Source: Thermomicrobiales bacterium (lineage in GTDB: Bacteria; Chloroflexota; Chloroflexia; Thermomicrobiales; UBA6265). From it: a stretch of 64,000 nucleotides of DNA. This document shows positions 61,441 to 64,000 of the stretch, one piece after another. The stretch spans positions 126,927-190,926 of the forward strand of contig JAMLHN010000003.1 in the NCBI GenBank assembly GCA_023957115.1. The letters run 5' to 3'. The notes beneath the pieces are model-generated. The model saw only the letters and a program-made list of their open reading frames with translations, had not been told where the DNA came from and did no database searches. Position 1 is the first letter of the stretch. Every line of letters begins with the position of its first letter. The position numbers were made by a program, and so were the translations under genes.

Positions 61441-61649
61441 TCCGGAGCCCGGAGACGATTGCGCTGGCGGCTCGGCGCGTCCGTCGTCCCGACCGAAGCG
61501 GAGGGACCTCCTCGCCGCAGCGAGTTCTTCGGATGCACGATCGTTCGGGTCCACAGGCACTACGTGCAGCAACGGCGGTAGCCACATGTCGTTCGGTACG
61601 CCCGGAGCCCGGAGTGTTCTTCTCCGGACTCCGAGCTCCGGCCTCCGGA
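61441..61649. repeat. Opposed heptad arrays after the epimerase gene
   Basis: TCCGGAG CCCGGAG (61441-61454) begins 5 bp after the stop. CCCGGAG CCCGGAG (61601-61614) is followed by the inverse array CTCCGGA CTCCGAG CTCCGGC CTCCGGA (61622-61649). The latter two can form a hairpin. They occupy the spacer before the mutase gene (61436-61689). Confidence 0.75.
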
Positions 61650-61689
61650 CCTCACTTCCCGTATCCTTCCCGTCGAAGTGAAGGGTGCT

Positions 61690-63285
61690 ATGACAACCAG
61701 ATCATCAGCGAAATCAACCAGCAAGCAGATCGTCACCGACTCGGACATCGAGATTCAGCCGGTCTACCGATCGGACGATGCCACTGGACCGAGTGAGCGG
61801 CCGGGTGAATATCCGTTTACCCGCGGAATCTATCCCACCATGTATCGAGGCCGGCAGTGGACGATGCGGCAATATGCCGGGTTCACCTCGGCCGAGGAAA
61901 GCAACCGGCGGTACCACCTCCTGCTGGTGCGGGGTCAGACCGGGCTGAGCGTCGCGTTCGACCTGCCGACCCAGCTCGGGCTCGATTCGGACGATCCGCG
62001 CGCGCTCGGCGAGGTCGGCCGCACCGGTGTGCCGATTTCGACGCTCGACGATATGCGGACGCTTTTCGAGGGTATCGATCAATCGGCGGTCACCACGTCG
62101 ATGACCATCAATGCCCCCGCCTCGTTGCTCCTCCTGCTCTATCAGATCGTGGCCGAGGAGCGCGGCGCCGATCCGGCCAGGCTGGGCGGAACCATTCAGA
62201 ACGACATCCTGAAAGAGTACGCGGCCCGGGGGACTTACATCTTTCCACCGCGCCCGTCGATGCGGCTGATCGTCGATACGTTCGCATACTGTAGTCAGGT
62301 GCTGACGTCCTGGAATACGATCTCCATCTCCGGATACCACATTCGCGAGGCCGGAGCGTCGGCCGCGCAGGAGATTGGATTCACACTCGCCAACGGAGCT
62401 GCATACGTGCGCGCGGCCATCGACGCCGGGTTGGCAGTCGACGATTTCGCGCCCCGGCTCAGTTTCTTCTTTGCATCGCATAACAACCTCTTCGAAGAGG
62501 CAGCCAAGTTCCGAGCAGCCCGGCGCATGTGGGCGAAGATGATGCGCGAGGAATTCGGCGCGACCGATCCAAAGTCCTGGATGCTGCGGTTCCATACGCA
62601 GACCGGTGGCGTCACGTTGACCGCCCAGCAACCCGAAAACAACATCGTCCGAGTTGCCTATCAATGTCTTGCGGCTGTTCTCGGGGGGACCCAAAGTCTC
62701 CATTCGAACGGGTTCGATGAAGCGCTCGCGCTTCCCACCGAACATGCCGCCACCCTGGCGTTGCGGACCCAGCAGATCCTCGCCGAGGAGTCCGGGGTTG
62801 CCGATACGGCCGACCCCCTGGCAGGATCGTGGTTCGTCGAAGCACTGACCGATGAGCTCGAGGAAAAAGCTCGCGAGTGGATCGCTCAGGTCGAAGAGTA
62901 TGGCGGTGCGGTCAACGCCATCGACGAGGGATTCGTCCAGGCAGCCATTGCCGAGAATGCGTATCGGCACGAATTGGCACGTGAGGCGGGTGAAGAAGTC
63001 ATTGTTGGCGTCAACAAGTACGTCGTCGATGAGAGCGGAACCGGCGCGCAGATTCAACGGATCGATCGCGATGCGGTTGCCAAACAAATGGCGCGGGTCA
63101 CGGCCTACAAAGACGCGCAGGACCGCGCCCTGGTCGATCCTGCGCTGGAACGGGTGGTCGTCGCCGCGCGTGGCGACGAGAACCTGCTGCCGGTGATGAA
63201 AGCGGCCTTTCTGGCCGGCGCGACGCTGGGCCAGATCGTTCTTGCCTTGAAGTCGGTTTTTGGAGAGCATCGAGCGAGTGTGTAG
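61690..63285 (+). CDS. Methylmalonyl-CoA mutase, large (catalytic) subunit
   Basis: This 531-residue protein is read from ATG 61690 after AAGGG; GTG 61678 is an alternative. The TIM barrel has [25 protein letters not shown] at the substrate site, [41 protein letters not shown] and [24 protein letters not shown] (quoted in parts). It lacks the C-terminal B12-binding domain, so a separate small subunit is needed, as in archaeal and Chloroflexota split mutases. The product is succinyl-CoA. Confidence 0.94.
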   Translation: MTTRSSAKSTSKQIVTDSDIEIQPVYRSDDATGPSERPGEYPFTRGIYPTMYRGRQWTMRQYAGFTSAEESNRRYHLLLVRGQTGLSVAFDLPTQLGLDSDDPRALGEVGRTGVPISTLDDMRTLFEGIDQSAVTTSMTINAPASLLLLLYQIVAEERGADPARLGGTIQNDILKEYAARGTYIFPPRPSMRLIVDTFAYCSQVLTSWNTISISGYHIREAGASAAQEIGFTLANGAAYVRAAIDAGLAVDDFAPRLSFFFASHNNLFEEAAKFRAARRMWAKMMREEFGATDPKSWMLRFHTQTGGVTLTAQQPENNIVRVAYQCLAAVLGGTQSLHSNGFDEALALPTEHAATLALRTQQILAEESGVADTADPLAGSWFVEALTDELEEKAREWIAQVEEYGGAVNAIDEGFVQAAIAENAYRHELAREAGEEVIVGVNKYVVDESGTGAQIQRIDRDAVAKQMARVTAYKDAQDRALVDPALERVVVAARGDENLLPVMKAAFLAGATLGQIVLALKSVFGEHRASV

Positions 63286-64000
63286 ATGACAATTCAGGTG
63301 GACCATCAGACCAAATCCGAGCACCTCGTGGCGATCCAGGCGGAGATCGATGCACAGCACGAAGCGGCTGCGACGCGTCAGGCTCGCCGGGACAAGCGCG
63401 GCGCTCGCGAGCGCGTGCTCCTGTTACTCGATGAAGGCACGTTCGAAGAGGTCGGCGCCATGGTACGGCATCGCGCCAGCCATTTCGGCATGGCCGAGAG
63501 CAATCCGTATGGCGATGGCGTCGTGACCGGATTCGGCACGATCGACGGGCGCAAGGTTGCCATCTTCTCCCAGGACTTCACGGTCTTCGGCGGATCGCTG
63601 GGCGAGGCATTTGCCGAGAAGGTCGTGCGGATCATGGACCTGGCCGAGCAGTACGGTTGCCCGATCATCGGAATCAACGATTCCGCCGGCGCCCGTATCC
63701 AGGAAGGGGTCGAAGGACTGGCTGGGTACGGTGATGTCTTCTACCGCAATGTCCGCGCTTCCGGTGTCGTTCCCCAGATTTCGATCATTGCCGGTCCGTG
63801 CGCCGGCGGGGCGGTCTATTCTCCCGCCATGACCGATTTCGTCATCATGGTCGAGCAGACCAGCCAGATGTTCATCACCGGTCCGGATGTCATCAAGACC
63901 GTCACTGGGGAGACGGTTACCCACGAACAGCTCGGCGGCGCGGATACGCACAACCGGGTCAGTGGGGTGGCTCATTTCGCGGCGTCGGATGAAGACGACC
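63286..64000 (+). CDS. pccB: Acyl-CoA carboxylase carboxyltransferase (propionyl-CoA type), 5' part
   Basis: The first 238 residues are in the window; the family has about 515. It begins [44 protein letters not shown], then [15 protein letters not shown] biotin-domain entry (as [17 protein letters not shown]), [44 protein letters not shown] (oxyanion glycines) and [27 protein letters not shown] follows the mutase stop directly. With mce and the mutase it forms the propionyl-CoA to succinyl-CoA route. Confidence 0.93.
   Translation, partial: MTIQVDHQTKSEHLVAIQAEIDAQHEAAATRQARRDKRGARERVLLLLDEGTFEEVGAMVRHRASHFGMAESNPYGDGVVTGFGTIDGRKVAIFSQDFTVFGGSLGEAFAEKVVRIMDLAEQYGCPIIGINDSAGARIQEGVEGLAGYGDVFYRNVRASGVVPQISIIAGPCAGGAVYSPAMTDFVIMVEQTSQMFITGPDVIKTVTGETVTHEQLGGADTHNRVSGVAHFAASDEDD

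Noticed and set aside
61714..63360. 548-residue open frame antisense to methylmalonyl-CoA mutase
   Set aside because: Long antisense frames arise easily in high-G+C genes; no motif is seen and the sense strand is unambiguous. The same holds for 53737-55110, 58380-59864 and 31357-33021 on the minus strand.

Overview
The window is about 62% G+C and densely coded on both strands. Gene content suggests a Chloroflexota (Thermomicrobia/Sphaerobacter-like) chromosome: several F420/flavin luciferase-like oxidoreductases, a DUF5996 protein, the Ctc-type ribosomal protein L25, MurT/GatD, frequent GTG and TTG starts, and many DinB, HtrA, SH3 and L,D-transpeptidase proteins. This placement is an inference from family content. 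There is no rRNA, transposase, integrase, CRISPR array or prophage. The only tRNA seen is tRNA-Cys.

Layout. 1-6.3 kb: YtrA-type GntR regulator with its ABC ATPase, 7Fe ferredoxin, a membrane-anchored PP2C-like/propeller protein, purN, an unusual leader with a 16-residue ORF, an LLM oxidoreductase and rplY. 6.6-16.7 kb: an oligopeptide-type permease pair, a LuxR regulator with two HtrA-like proteases, and a five-gene operon of an aminotransferase and two ABC exporters. 16.7-25.2 kb: two F420-type oxidoreductases, HNH protein, DHFR-like reductase, trmO, a class III aminotransferase, DUF5996, UBP zinc finger, rlmN and nudC. 25.3-36.8 kb: PIG-V-like mannosyltransferase, M1 peptidase, JAMM protease with gene debris, DinB proteins, ClC antiporter, apbC divergent from yggX, and a YczE-like protein. 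36.9-51.3 kb: M20 peptidase, tRNA-Cys, hydrolase, LuxR regulator, SH3 protein, B3/B4 protein, purD, CopC, a second YtrA-type ABC exporter, L,D-transpeptidase, and a pncC/nadC operon. 51.4-64 kb: MntR/DtxR regulator, three unknown genes, the mreB-mreC-murT-gatD-mreD-mrdA wall cluster, then methylmalonyl-CoA epimerase, mutase and a propionyl-CoA carboxylase beta subunit cut by the window end.

Three signals go beyond routine annotation. (1) Tandem arrays of 7-bp units sit against the stop codons of at least ten genes. They use several unrelated units, and between convergent genes they often form inverted pairs. (2) An almost identical promoter-operator module precedes both the GntR regulator at 916 and the ABC exporter at 44374, which defines a small YtrA-type regulon. 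(3) A 16-residue Ile/Val-rich ORF has an 11-nt Shine-Dalgarno match, alternative pairings over that Shine-Dalgarno, and a perfect terminator hairpin downstream.

Functional links: mreB to mrdA would couple cell elongation to amidation of lipid II. pncC and nadC both feed nicotinate mononucleotide. apbC and yggX both belong to Fe-S/iron handling. Epimerase, mutase and carboxylase form the propionyl-CoA to succinyl-CoA route.
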